From contig NC_087069.1 in assembly GCF_963678635.1 (NCBI RefSeq), positions 17,706,660 through 17,770,659 of the forward strand: a DNA stretch of 64,000 nt, read 5' to 3'. A program made the translations under genes and the position numbers. The DNA comes from Symsagittifera roscoffensis. Its lineage: Eukaryota; Xenacoelomorpha; Acoela; Convolutidae. The notes under the pieces were generated by a model. The model saw nothing but the letters and a program-made list of their open reading frames with translations. It ran no database searches and was not told the DNA's origin. Below are positions 22,274 through 33,209 of this stretch, piece after piece (the stretch's first letter is position 1; the number at the start of each line of letters is the position of its first letter).

Positions 22274-23740
22274 TATTATTTGGGTGTCTTTTTAGTATGC
22301 AGTGGCAAGTATGGAAACATCCTCGGCGTCTTGCGTTTTTTTTTTGCGGTGGAGTTTTTTTTTCAAATGTGTTGTACCGGCTTAGCGAGGTTATTTACGA
22401 AAATATAGTGGTGGTTTGATCCTTCAGAGAGAGAGTAGAAAAAGGTCCATGAATGAACCACAGTGTATCGATTTTGGGACACGCATAGGCAGCAGCTCTC
22501 GAGGAACTTCTCTAGAAAAACATTTTAATTGGTTTAATTGGGTTTTATTGATATCATTTTTCCTTGACAAAGGATATAATGTTTTTTTTACTAGCCATTA
22601 TTAGAACGGAGGACCGGAAGACGTTTATCTGAACATTACTCATTTTTTCAAATGATCCTTATCCAAAATGCACATTGGCATGTTCAAATCTCCTTGAAAC
22701 TTCACCTTCACTTTCTCACTGTCCAAGTCGTTATGCCACAGACGAATCGTAGAGAGGGAAAATAAGTTTCATGTTGTAAGCTGCTACAAAATAATACAGA
22801 AGACATTTGTATTGAAACTAGTCAAACTGTAATTTTTTTTTTCGTTTCAGCCAGAATGCGTAAGTAGCTCTCTGCTCTATTGGGGGAAACTCTGGCAACA
22901 CCAATCGTCACTGTCAGGTTTTGGTCAATAATTCATCCATGGAGTCATTCACTGAGTTCAGCATGTGTTCCACCACCTGAATGTTTTGCCCTCGTATCAT
23001 TCCGTTAAAATTCACGACAGTCTTCACAGATTTAGGTAGAGCATTGTTTTGACATTGCTCAGAGGAGTTGTCGACCTTTCTCATCAAGTAACCTCAGCAG
23101 ATATTCGTACTTTTTGTGATCCCATCAGAGGTACCAATTGTTTTCTCGGCTTGCAGTCTACTGAAAGCATCTCATCTTCATCAACAGACAATTAAAACAT
23201 TTTCGGCTTTCAATTAGAAGTTGCATGATTCGGTTTTGAAGATCTCTTTGCTTCATCATTAGAGGACCAAAATGGAAGGTCTGTCATGCATATAAATTTG
23301 AAAATCTGCTCATAAAGACAAAATAGCAGTACAGACAATGGCTTTCTGCCATTTTGCATGATCGGTTTCCAAATACTGAAATGCTTCTGGAAAGATTTCA
23401 AAATTCTGAGATGGTTGTCACGAGATGCCATCGGCACATAATGACATTAATTTTTGTGAATGTTTTTGATATGCCTGCCCTGCAAAATTCTCGTTCGAGC
23501 ACAGAATAGCTTCACGAAGGTTTCAATCATAATGGATTTTTGCCGCGGAACAAATAGGCAATGCTTTGTTTTCGACATTTTCGAAATTTTCCGAAATTAG
23601 GGTCTGAATTCAAGTTTAATAATAATCTGGGAATTTTATGATATTTTTCATAAACCAGATAAACATCATTTTAATCAAGAACTGTTGAAGTTGAGAAAAC
23701 AAAAATGGAAAGGGAAAGACGTTTTGAGTGTTGATTGATT
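22274..23740. other. Mixed DNA with a possible decayed coding stretch on the minus strand
   Basis: Between about 22860 and 23620 the minus strand has stretches of less AT-driven amino acids (for example NFNGMIRGQNIQVVEHMLNS near 22950-23010 and ETDHAKWQKAIVCTAILSL near 23310-23370). They sit in interrupted frames, so this may be another eroded gene. I do not recognise the family. The rest is AT-rich. Confidence 0.35.
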
Positions 23741-26700
23741 GATTGATTGACTGTATCATTGCTTTACAGGTTGTTGAGAACTCCGGGTTAGGAAAACCAT
23801 TTCGAAAGCTTTGTGGGTTTCAAATTTTCTTCAATAAACATTGATTTTTTTACTACTGCTGTTTACTTTCCCTTGGCTTTCATCGATAAAATTTTCCGTG
23901 ATTACCTTTCGAAATATTTTTCCTAATTTTTCCGTACATAGTGTTAAAAATTTAGTGTGTGTATAGTGTAGAATATAGTGTCAAATCCAATGCAAACTCA
24001 AAAAGTAAAACAGTTGTTGCCTAAACTCTTCAAGTCAAATAGTGTAGGCAACAAATATGCGGTTACAAATACTGTTTTAAAAACTTTTTTGTGCATATAT
24101 TTTTGGGCATGAGTCATGAATGAATGTATGTGTGCTTGATTGTTTGTTTATGTACAAATGTATGTACTCTATTGGTCCTTTTTAGTTAACATCTTTTTGA
24201 AACAACTTGTATTGTTTCTATCTAAGAATTGAGTCATGGCCGTTCGGTTGAGCGAGCATTAGCTGACCCGTAACTGTTTGTCGATACGCTCCCCGGGAAT
24301 GCCGTGAAGTCATGTGAAAAACTTATCAAGATGCGATTTTCTAAAAAACAGAATTGTGAAAAAAGTAAGTTACTTCTAAAAAATTTTCTGTCTCCACATC
24401 CAGTGAAAGTTTTTTCAATAAACTTCCTGTGATGTTCTGAAAAATTTTAGAACCCATGTTCAAATGTCGAAACAAAACATAATTTTATTTTTTTTTCGCC
24501 TTAATTTGGCCCTATAATATCAATTCTTGGCTTTAAAATCTAGTTAAAGTGTATCAAAAACCCTTCAAAGTCTAGTTTATGACTTATTAGGGTAGGGACA
24601 CAATGTTAAAAAAAACGTTAAATACTAAACCGAGAAACGTAGATGATTAAAAAGTTCCTTTTTCCTGGAAAATTTGATAGTCGAGGAAATAAGAAAGAAC
24701 AAGACTTCCAAAAAAAATTGTCTCTGCTTCTGATAAACCACCATCTAGCACCATCATTATTTGATCTCAGCATGGTTAAAAACAGTGTTCAACTTTCGAA
24801 AAAAAAGACCATGGTTTTGAATTTTTTTCTAATTTTTAAAGAAAGATTGTTAGTTTCTTATGTGAAACTGATATTAATACATGGTATTAAGGCCTTGCAA
24901 AGTCTCAAAACCGTGACTATTATTTCGGATCACACCCTGCTAACCCCATAGGGCACAAAGCGAATAAACAGAGAAATTATGATACCAACCCATAAATCTG
25001 GATTGATAAACGGATTGAAGATAAAGAGCCCTTCCAGTTTCCGATATACTTTGAATAGAGTCGACAGTGAGCAATTGTAATTTTCTTTCTCTTAACTAGC
25101 AAAAGTACTTTCAGCACTTCTTAGGAATTTAAGTTTTTTTTTCTCAATTGTTTCAAACAAAAAAAGTCATTTCTCTTTTTTCTCTTTTCTTCTTTTCTAG
25201 TTCATCGTTTCACCTATGATTGAAATTTCATATAACAAATTTCAATGCAAGGAAAAAAGAAACAAAATTCAAACAATGAAAAAGTCAAATTTTAAAAAAC
25301 CTAATCAAACTAAATCAAGAAACTTCAAACTGTTACAATGTCGATGGAAAAACATTTTTTGCGTTTTTGCAGAATTCTAGGTTGCAGTTTGCGTATGCGG
25401 GCCCATGTCTTAGTTCGTTGAGTCTGGTAAATCAATCGACTTAACATCACAGTAGGATGTTCGCTCGGCCAACTCTCTGAAGTTCCCTCTCTGGTTTTCG
25501 TGGTATCGACTGACAATCATAGTCAAATAGTATTTTTCTCGCCGAACGTTCAAAACACTCAGTATCTGTACCAGCAGTGCGCTTCAAAGAAAAATTTCGT
25601 TGCGCTTTCAGTCACACAAAAACTGTCGTATACCCTTTTTCTGTTGTGTCTAAGGATGAAATAATGATCTAGTTAAGAATTGGGCTGCATCACAAGGTTT
25701 TTCGTGAACCATTCGTCATGTTCGCTGCTGCGTCTTGGTTCGAGAAGGTTTACAGGACCGTCAACTTCTTGAGGCATGTTCCGTTCCTACTGAACCACTA
25801 CTGTAGATAATCTGGTGTAGTTTTGACTTACAACAGCAATCTCAAGTGAAAAAAACTGTATGATTTGAAGCTTAGTTGCCCTTTTTTTGAAATTCTTTTG
25901 TTGATTTCTCTTCTTGATGACCAGATTTTTTCTGTTGATTTTGGGAGATTGAAATATTATAATGAATACTTATAAAATAAGCTTTCAATTTTAGTTGATG
26001 GTGGTCTTTGGTTCGGTCATTCACCATAATCCATGGTGTGTAAAATTTTAATCTGTTTTTAGGGCTCAAACAACTTAAAGTAGGACACTAAAGGCTTTGA
26101 AGATCAATAATTTGGAGAAACCATGTGACGTATAATTATGAAATCCTCAGGACAAAGAGGCCATAAAGTTTACGTTTCAAAGGCGAAAACATGTAAGCCG
26201 CCAGGTCGAAGTAGTTAGGTTGTGGGACATAATAAGTTCTTGCCAGACAGATATGACATGTGTAACTAAAATTCCAAAAACTCTAGCCGCAAAACAGCAA
26301 GCCATAAGAACAAATCACTTGAAATGAGCTATCCGCTAGCTAAACTATAAATTAATCAACAAGTCGCCTCTTACAAAAACAGTTGAATAAACTCTTCGCT
26401 AGCCAACTATGAGCACGCATGAAAGTGATAGAATTTTGTGATGTTTTCTGTGATGATTTTTCAAGAGTAAAACTTATAGTCTCAGTAGAAAAAAAAACAG
26501 ACATTACCTATGTAACACTAATAATGATACAAAAAGAATCATGATGGGATGTTCTAAAGGTACCAAGCAGTTACTTTGACTACGAATTAACTTGATTGGT
26601 TAGCAAATATTTATTTAAAAATATGGTCGAAGTAAAAACTGGCGAAATAAGTTCGACTTCCCCAGCAGGAATCAAAAGACTTCACAGACGACGATACAGA

Positions 26701-27685
26701 TCAAAACAAACTGCTGACCCAAAAAAAAGACTGTTACATTGATAACGATGACAATGAAGAAAAACACTCTCACAAAAACCGTAGAGTGGCTTCAATAAGT
26801 TGAAAAAACCTAGTTTAGTTGGTCATCAAAGTATTGACGGCAATTTAAGAATAATTGCCTAAAAATTTCAAACAATTTTGGAAAAATTGTATAATTTTCC
26901 TTCGGAACCATGAGCCCGTTGTCTCTGATCTTCCTCCTAATACCAATTTTTTTTTTCGCGTTCCATTCAATTCATCAATGTTTTTGTTCCAAACGTTTTG
27001 TCAATGGACCAGCACATTTCTATGTTCTCATGCAAGTCAGAGAAACCTGTCTAGAAACAGTTAACAAGATGATCATAAAATGTTTTTTGTGGTTTGCTTT
27101 CTTTCTCTTATTATACATTTGATCATGGGGTGCAGGAAACACCATCTATCATGACCACTGATCGAAAAACTGATCGAAATTTTCTGTCAACTACAACCGT
27201 GACTTAGGCGTAGCTCCTGTTCTGAAAAGATTGCCGCAAGGCTGCTTTGCTTCGCAGATTCGATCCATTCAAAATCAAACTGACCTAATAACCAATATAA
27301 CCGAAGAAAGTTTTCTTTAGAATATTATATGGAGGTATGGCTGCTAAATTTTCAAAGTCCTTGACAATTAACTGACTGGTTATGGTCGTATGGATTTTGA
27401 TCAAAATGTTTTTGTTACATTTATTATAGAAAAAAAAAAACATTTTTTAAAAACTAATTTCATAGTCTGAAACAACACTAGCGTTAATTTTTCTAGCAAA
27501 AACACAACAACTTCCAAAAAATCAACTATAAATCATTACAGAAGTCATCAGTATCACACATTTGTAGCTAAAAATCACATCAAATCTCTAAAAATTATCA
27601 ATTACTTTAAAACTTATAAAAATTCTAGATGAAACTCTAATATGAGCAACATAGATACAAAACAAAATCTACACAAGATTTTCGA
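23741..27685. other. Long AT-rich stretch without a supported gene
   Basis: It starts with a TTGA/GATT microsatellite (about 23735-23752). A less AT-biased patch at 25380-25800 has minus-strand fragments (SRYHENQRGNFRELAERTSY, LLEPRRSSEHDEWFTKN) suggestive of decayed coding DNA of unknown kind. A patch at 27170-27310 has a plus-strand fragment (DLGVAPVLKRLPQGCFASQI). None has a start, a splice frame or a recognisable motif. Confidence 0.35.
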
Positions 27686-27689
27686 CATA

Positions 27690-28960
27690 TTTCATGAGAG
27701 TGTTTTTAGCTATTTTCCTGTCGGAGGGCAGATAATTTGTTGAAGCACGCTCTTCCATAGAAATTAGCTCCACATTTTCCGCTAGCAATGTATCAAACAG
27801 CAATTCTACTGAAATGGTGCAACTAAATCAAATCAGGATGAATAAAAATCATGTGATGTCTCTGCGTAGATGTGAGATCAAACGCCATAATATATTGATT
27901 CCGATAAATCGCCGCACTGATTCCTTGACTCATGTTAAAAACAACGTCTAGAGCTTCCAATGTTTTATTGTAATTTTTGTTACCACTTGTTGAAACAGGA
28001 AAACCTGCAATGGGTAGACCGTTTCGGTAAACATTCGTTTCGTTCAGCCAAGACTTGAGATAATGAAAATGGTTTGATCGACTTGTACACAATCATGCTT
28101 TATCGTACTTTTTGCCACAATCAATCGACGAACTGGCCTCATGGTAAAATTCTTTCCCTCAGCTTTGTCACCAAAAAAGATCTTGGCAAAAACATTGTTG
28201 TAATTGTAGATTGCTAGTAATTATTCTATCTAAGTAATTATTTTTATTCTATCGATGATAGTACGATTTCTGTTGCTGCCATTTTTGCCCACATATAGGC
28301 TAGACTCTGTGATTTGAACTTGGTAATAATTATCTTGATGCTTTGATATAATAACAAATACATTAGTAGACCGTCTCAGAAAAAGTTTAACTTTACCACC
28401 ACTAATTAGATGGTTGTCACACGATAAGAAATGACTTGCACTTTTATCAAAGAAACGGAGCTCGCTAGGTGCAGGTACGATCCGCTCACATTCCGCCTAA
28501 TCTTCAGTAGATTGTGAGCTTCGGTCCACCCATTAGCACAATGAAAACCTGATGTATCTTCTTCATATTAAAAGATTTGACAAGCGAGCGATGGCAGAAT
28601 TTGGTCTCAATGAAACTTTTACGAGCAAAATTGTAATACTTTGTTAATTTTTTTCTCCATTCATGCATATTGTTCATTCGAAACTGAAGATGAAAGTTGA
28701 TATCGACCAACCATGGGGTGTCTCGTTGTGTTGCCTCTGCAGCATGAGTTCGCAGAACATAATTTTTTTTGAACGATGGGTGCTATAATCTCTAAGCGAT
28801 CTCGTTGAAAACCGATAAAAATCTCCTGAATTTGCAAATTCGAGCACATGACTATCAAGTGAATAATATGGAAAAAAAACTGTGGTGTGAACGAAATTTC
28901 AAAAAACAAACAAGTAAAGAGGTCGTTTCAAATGAGTTCAATGAGTTGTGAGCTTCGGTT
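27690..28960 (-). pseudogene. Fossil Polinton/Maverick major capsid (hexon-type) gene
   Basis: Minus-strand frames in order give, from about 28760 downward: a block ending ARKSFIETKFCHRSL, then LISGGKVKLFLRRSTNVFVI and NYYQVQITESSLYVGK (about 28290-28420), FTMRPVRRLIVAKST (about 28110-28160), NETNVYRNGLPIAGFPV (about 28000-28050), IMAFDLTST (about 27870-27890), FIHPDL, and finally CTISVELLFD and NYLPSDRKIAKN (about 27720-27820). This order matches the double jelly-roll major capsid of Polintons, including the relatives annotated in animals as F54H12.2-like. The gene is broken in several places (at least four) and is a fossil. It is on the same strand as both polymerase fossils. Family call from remembered motifs: fairly sure. 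Confidence 0.75.
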
Positions 28961-29539
28961 GGTATTAAATTAGAAAACCATTATCTCGATGTTGTTTTTG
29001 TCGTCTTCTTTTTTGAATACTACAAAAATTGATACAATCAGCACCAAATGGTTTTTGATCGTGTTTCTCACTGTTTTTCTCAAGGTGGGTTAGGGTTTTT
29101 TCTTTCGGGTTTGTTATTGTTGTAGCGCAAAACTGAATGCACATAAGAGTGTAGGTAAATAATGGTTCCTTAACAGCACTATAGGCTAACGTAAAAGACA
29201 ACCTTCAAACCGCCGGTCGACCGGCTTCGAATCCCACCATACGCTAAACATGTATACTCGAGGAGCTATGCACCCAATTGACTAGTTTTAACCGTTTTCC
29301 CTGTCAAACACGGTTCAGAAATTAATAAGTCTGGCCTCTAAAAAATAGCAATTTGTCTCAAGGTCAATTACCATACCAGTGTTTTGAGAGCTTGCTTTGA
29401 GATTGCAGCAGTAAATTGATGTTTTTTAATGATCGATATAAAAATGCAGAAGTTTTTCCTTTGGAGAGTTGTTAACCGAAGAATAGCTCTATACAATTCA
29501 AGTACAATTGTTGTCTAGCAGGCCAAAAGGTGTCTAGTT
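28961..29539. other. AT-rich spacer with one GC-rich palindrome
   Basis: A 14-base perfect palindrome GCCGGTCGACCGGC at about 29211-29224 runs into CTTCGAATCCCACC, which looks like the T-arm of a tRNA-derived SINE. No matching A-box or tail is convincing, so I do not call a SINE. The remainder is featureless. Confidence 0.35.
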
Positions 29540-29665
29540 GGCCGAAAGTGGGCGTTTGGCCGAAAGTGGGCGTTTGGGCGAATGTGGGCGTTCGGCCTAA
29601 GGTGGGCGTTTAGCAGAAAGTGGTCGTTTAGCAGAAAGTGGTCCATTAGCAGAAAGTGGGAGTTG
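29540..29665 (+). repeat. 18-bp minisatellite, seven copies
   Basis: The unit GGCCGAAAGTGGGCGTTT begins at 29540, 29558, 29576, 29594, 29612, 29630 and 29648. The last three copies shift to AGCAGAAAGTGG. Looser copies of TTGGCCGAAAGTG occur before and after (about 29520 and 29690-29760). The plus-strand frame across it reads as a W/R/K-rich hexapeptide repeat, a by-product of the 18-base period. Confidence 0.85.
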
Positions 29666-30367
29666 GCCAAATCACCGATTACCCATGTGGCCGAAAGTGA
29701 ACCGTCTAGTTGGCCGAAAAGTGTCAGATTATCCGAGATTCGATATGCGCAGTTGGCCGGTGAGCCTGTAAGGAGACAGACGAAAGACTGTTCAGGTGTC
29801 CTGATTGGGGAGCTGTGTTTTTCTCCAAAAACTTATTTTCGAATTTTTCCGGTGATTGCCCAATCTTTGAAACTTGTCATACGAAACTTTCGAAACCTGA
29901 TGCTATAAATTTGATAGCGATGTGTTATATCAAATTCTATCCAAGCTTAAAGCAAGATCCAAAATCTTTTGTTTTTCGTTGCCGAAAATTTTGGTCTGGT
30001 TTGCTTCAGCCAGATTTCTACTTTGTCTCGAGGCTCAAACTTTTTGTATTGGTTCACTTCAACTGAAATACGTGCAGTTGTTACATAGACAAAGTGTAGC
30101 AGTTTTTTTCTCAATACCATAAATTTTTGATGAAAAATTCAGCGATTGAAAATCTTTTTGATCGGAACAGAGACAACGGGAACTAGACTAAATACTAAAC
30201 CTGAGTATGACTCTATCCCAGTGACCAAAATATCCAAACCAGTATGTGAAAAAAATGAGTTATTGCTCAAAAGTCCCCCCTTAACACATCAAAAATTAGC
30301 TGTAGTTGGTATCAGTTAGGAGCTAGGTAGTCTAGTAGTGTAAAATCAGGCCAATTGTGGGAGTTTT
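29666..30367. other. Unassigned DNA
   Basis: The first 100 bases carry loose TTGGCCGAAA echoes of the minisatellite. Plus-strand frames at 29815-30122 are short and F/S/K-rich with no conserved look. Confidence 0.35.
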
Positions 30368-30606
30368 TTCAGCCCCAGGTTTTTTCTGTGTGTGCAAATA
30401 GAATTCAAACGACTTGCCCGATTCCTCACCCCTCCTGTTAAATATAAAAGTACATCCCGTTCCGCTCGTAATCCTATCGAATAAGTGGTTTCGTTGTTAT
30501 ATTAAATTGTCTGGTAAGGTAAAACTATGTAGGTTAAGCTGCATTTTTTCAGCCTTAGGTTTTTTCCGTGATGTTGGAATTCAAACGACCTACCTAATTC
30601 CCAACC
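30368..30606 (+). repeat. Two direct copies of a 60-bp phrase, 176 bp apart
   Basis: TTTTTTCAGCCCCAGGTTTTTTCTGTG..GAATTCAAACGACTTGCC..ATTCC at 30368-30436 recurs as TTTTTTCAGCCTTAGGTTTTTTCCGTG..GAATTCAAACGACCTACC..ATTCC at 30544-30606. The intervening part is not obviously repeated. Each copy begins with a pyrimidine-rich tract plus CAG, so it could mimic splice acceptors. No coding function is inferred. Confidence 0.65.
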
Positions 30607-30642
30607 CCATTGGTAAGACACCTGAGTTGGGCTAGTTTGTTA

Positions 30643-30690
30643 CATCACGCGCTTCGCATACTTCCCGCGCCATCGGAAAAGCGCGTGATG
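30643..30690. repeat. Hairpin with a perfect 12-bp GC-rich stem
   Basis: CATCACGCGCTT at 30643-30654 pairs with AAGCGCGTGATG at 30679-30690 around a 24-base loop, itself GC-rich. It is unusual in such AT-rich DNA. It could be a transposon end or a structured RNA. There is no T run after it. Confidence 0.6.
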
Positions 30691-31612
30691 GAGAAGTGCT
30701 TCACAAAAACCGGTTTAAGATTGAACTTCAACGCTAACGACTTAGAGAAGATCATTCATTGAGTTCATAATGTATCACTTTCTAGCGTCACGAAACGACG
30801 TTGTCGTTTGGGACAATGTCATTAATAATTGCAGTAGCAGTAAAAATAACCGTAGACTAAGGACCGAGCAACTTACAAGTTTTTTTTATTACGGTACAAA
30901 CAAAACATTTTTGCAATCGTTTACTTCCATCGAGCGATACTGAGGATATAGAATAGTAATTAGTTCGAAGAGGTATTCTCGTGCTTAACGTGGTGAAAGA
31001 CTTCATTTCTCAGCGTAAGAATAAGGACCAGGTACTCATTGAGAGGTACAAGGAGCTTCATCAGCCCCCTCGTCTTGAGTTAAATACTCTCCTCTTGTTA
31101 AGGCGTTACAGTGATAGCCTCAGCACCCTAAAACTCGTAAGAAGCAGAAACGTTTACCCCATAACAATCGTAAAGCCAGACAAAACAAGCTTAAACAGAG
31201 GCTTTAGATAGTAAAAATAGTACCCCTAATTGTTAAGCGTTCTGTGATGACACTTTGTTAATTTTTTGAGGACTGCAAAGTTTCAAGGTTTTAAGCGTTT
31301 GTTCTATTCAGCAAGGAACATATAAATCATTCTCATTGATGTCTTGAATCTTCATTGTCTCCATTTTAGCTAACTTGCAACTTTTCCGCTTATTCTCCGA
31401 GACGTTTTTCCACTCTTATACCAAGCCCCTTTCGAGATTGCCAGTCGGTGTTTGAGCTTCCTTGAACTTAAAAGTATTCCACTCACATTTATCTTTGCAA
31501 AAAAAAAATCGTAAATCAGTTGATTTTTGAATGTCGTATTAGTTGATTGTATATGATCGTTTCTAACTTATAAAGCATACATCAATTAAATTTGCAAAAA
31601 GTTTGAAAGAAA
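30691..31612. other. Unassigned DNA with one possible short coding stretch
   Basis: A 76-codon plus-strand frame at 30981-31211 has less AT-biased content (RYKELHQPPRLELNTLLLLR, NVYPITIVKPDKTS). I do not recognise it and see no splice signals at its ends. The rest is AT-rich and featureless. Confidence 0.3.
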
Positions 31613-31650
31613 AGATGCATAGTAGAATATAACAGTTCTACTATGCATCT
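31613..31650. repeat. Perfect 15-bp stem hairpin
   Basis: AGATGCATAGTAGAA pairs with TTCTACTATGCATCT around the 8-base loop TATAACAG. The stem is too short for a typical animal microRNA precursor, and no extension of pairing is seen outside it. Confidence 0.7.
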
Positions 31651-31999
31651 ACAAAAGGCTCAGTTTTTACTTTTGGGGTTCTAGTTATGAGACTGTAGCT
31701 TGTTCGCGACTGTCCATTACTTGATGTCTGAGAATCTGCTGTTGGAAAGAACGGCTGTTCTGTAACTACGTTAAAGCTGAGGCTTGCGTTGTTGGTGTCG
31801 TGTTCTGTTTGTTGAAGCGGTTGTCTGTTTATTTCGAAACCTCTCTGGGGGACTTGGAGCTGTGGGCATTAAAGTATTGTATGATAAGCTTTTTCGGTGT
31901 TGAGAATTGTAAGATAAGCATTTTCGGTTTATGGAGGTCAACCCGGGGTCACATTACTTTTCCAGGCCTTTTTGTTGGTTTTAATCGTTTTCTATATAA
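31651..31999. other. Unassigned DNA left of the second foldback array
   Basis: A 32-base phrase is duplicated (TATGATAAGCTTTTTCGGT and TAAGATAAGCATTTTCGGT, about 31878-31930). AACCCGGGGTCA at 31940 has a partner, GACCCGGGGAG at 32223, on the other side of the foldback array, possibly marking its borders. Confidence 0.4.
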
Positions 32000-32214
32000 G
32001 ACCGCTCAAAAACCGCTTAAAAAGCACTCAAATCTTGCTTGAGAAACCGTTCAAAAATCACCGCAAGAAATGAGCGGTTTTTGAGCAATTTTTTCAAGCA
32101 AGATTTGAGCGGTTTGAGCGTTTTTTCCAAAAAAAAAACCGCTCAAACCGCTCAAACCGCTCAAATTTTGCTGAAAAACCGCTCAAACCGCTCATATCTT
32201 GAGCGATTTTCGAG
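32000..32214. repeat. Second foldback array of GAGCGGTTT units
   Basis: It uses the same words as the array at 686-1046: ACCGCTCAAAAACCGCTT, CAAATCTTGCTTGAG, ATGAGCGGTTTTTGAGCAA, CAAGATTTGAGCGGTTTGAG, then inverted ACCGCTCAAACCGCTCAAACC twice. Shorter and less regular than the first array. The block is bracketed by CCCGGGG motifs at about 31942 and 32224. Open frames across it are by-products. Confidence 0.75.
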
Positions 32215-32818
32215 CGGAATCTTGACCCGGGGAGTTCAAATGGAATGTTGAAAGATCAGTCGCCATTGCCGCTCTCATTTCACTACTCAATAAACGCTGA
32301 AGCTGAAAAGTTTTCACCATCTAAAGCTTACAGTCTTACACATTTGAAACTTTGCTTTTTCATAGAAACCAAAAATGCAGAAAAATTGCTCAAACAAAAA
32401 ATTGACATGTGTTCAAAGAAATAGTTAGCAACCATATCCAGTCATTTGAAAAATTTTGGCTGGATCTTGCACATTAAATTTTCATTAATTAAAACAAAAA
32501 AAGACAGAATAAATTTGGTTTTCAAATAGCATTAAACAGTCTAAAAATTTTCATGCGTACAGAAAACTGAATGGGATCAAGTTTGATTAATTTAATTTTT
32601 AGTAGTAGCTTTGAGCATATGGCTTTTAGTTTTTGAACCAAGAGCTCAATCTACTGTTAGCAGATACCCAAAACGAAATGTAACCCCTGCAAAATGAAAA
32701 AAAACTAGTGTACCCCTCAAAAACTGACAAACTACCCAAGGTCACTAGCCTAGAGGGGTCTGAAATCAACTTCTCCCTAATACCTAACTTGAATTATTGT
32801 AAGCTAGAGCGTTCAAAT
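32215..32818. other. AT-rich flank of the large LTR element
   Basis: Nothing is recognised. Bases 32815-32818 (aaat) are the left copy of the element's 4-bp target duplication. Confidence 0.5.
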
Positions 32819-33189
32819 TGGAACCAGATCCAAACTATTTATTATATTTGGTTATAATTCAGATGTTTTATAAAATATTAAAGACTAACCAATCACAGTC
32901 CATCATACTAACAACCCACTTATATGTAAGTGCTGAAATTACTTGTGATTTCAGCACCAGAGCAATTTGACTCAAATTTACAATTTAAATGCTTTCTCCA
33001 AGAGACCGACTCGTAACAAAACAAGTATACTCTAGATCTATTCAGACTAAGAGATTTAAGAGTAAGATTAAGATCGGTATTAGACTAAGAAGTTGCACGA
33101 ATCTATCAGGCTGAAAACAAGATAGCGTGACGAGCAGACGGTGTACCTTATCTGAAATTACTCTATGAGTTGACCTAGATCATAACTCA
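32819..33189 (+). repeat. 5' LTR of the 28-kb element
   Basis: 371 bases, starting TGGAACCAG and ending ATAACTCA. It aligns with the 3' LTR over its full length and with the minus-strand LTR at 60-415. A TATA-like TTTATAAAATATTAAAG lies at about 32869, a conserved dyad at 32930-32957, and the conserved blocks AGTATACTCTAGATCTA and TGCACGAATCTATC further down. Confidence 0.9.
32930..32957 (+). promoter_or_regulatory. Conserved dyad (hairpin) in the 5' LTR
   Basis: GTGCTGAAATTAC and GTGATTTCAGCAC face each other around a 2-base centre, giving 13 pairs with one T-G wobble. In the 60-415 LTR the tenth pair is C-G instead of T-A and the wobble is a T-A pair, so both sides have changed together. 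It is either an RNA stem in the R/U5 part or a symmetric binding site. Confidence 0.65.
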
Positions 33190-33191
33190 TC

Positions 33192-33209
33192 TGGTGCGAC
33201 CAAAAGTCT
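33192..33209 (+). other. Candidate primer binding site
   Basis: TGGTGCGACCAAAAGTCT begins two bases after the LTR end, in the place and with the TGG start expected for a site complementary to a tRNA 3' end. It is kept in the copy at 1-59. I tried to fit the complement to a tRNA acceptor and T arm; the fit is imperfect, so the primer tRNA is not identified. Confidence 0.55.

Noticed and set aside
29200-29250. GC-rich stretch with CTTCGAATCCC, possible tRNA gene or SINE
   Set aside because: The T-arm does not pair properly, no A-box or terminator is convincing, and no repeat copy is seen in the window.
29582-29908. 108-codon plus-strand frame with repeated RKWSFSRKW-like units
   Set aside because: It is produced by the 18-bp minisatellite, whose period is a multiple of three.
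31800-32251. Two plus-strand frames of 80 and 70 codons
   Set aside because: They run across the foldback array and its flank; their residues follow the repeated words.
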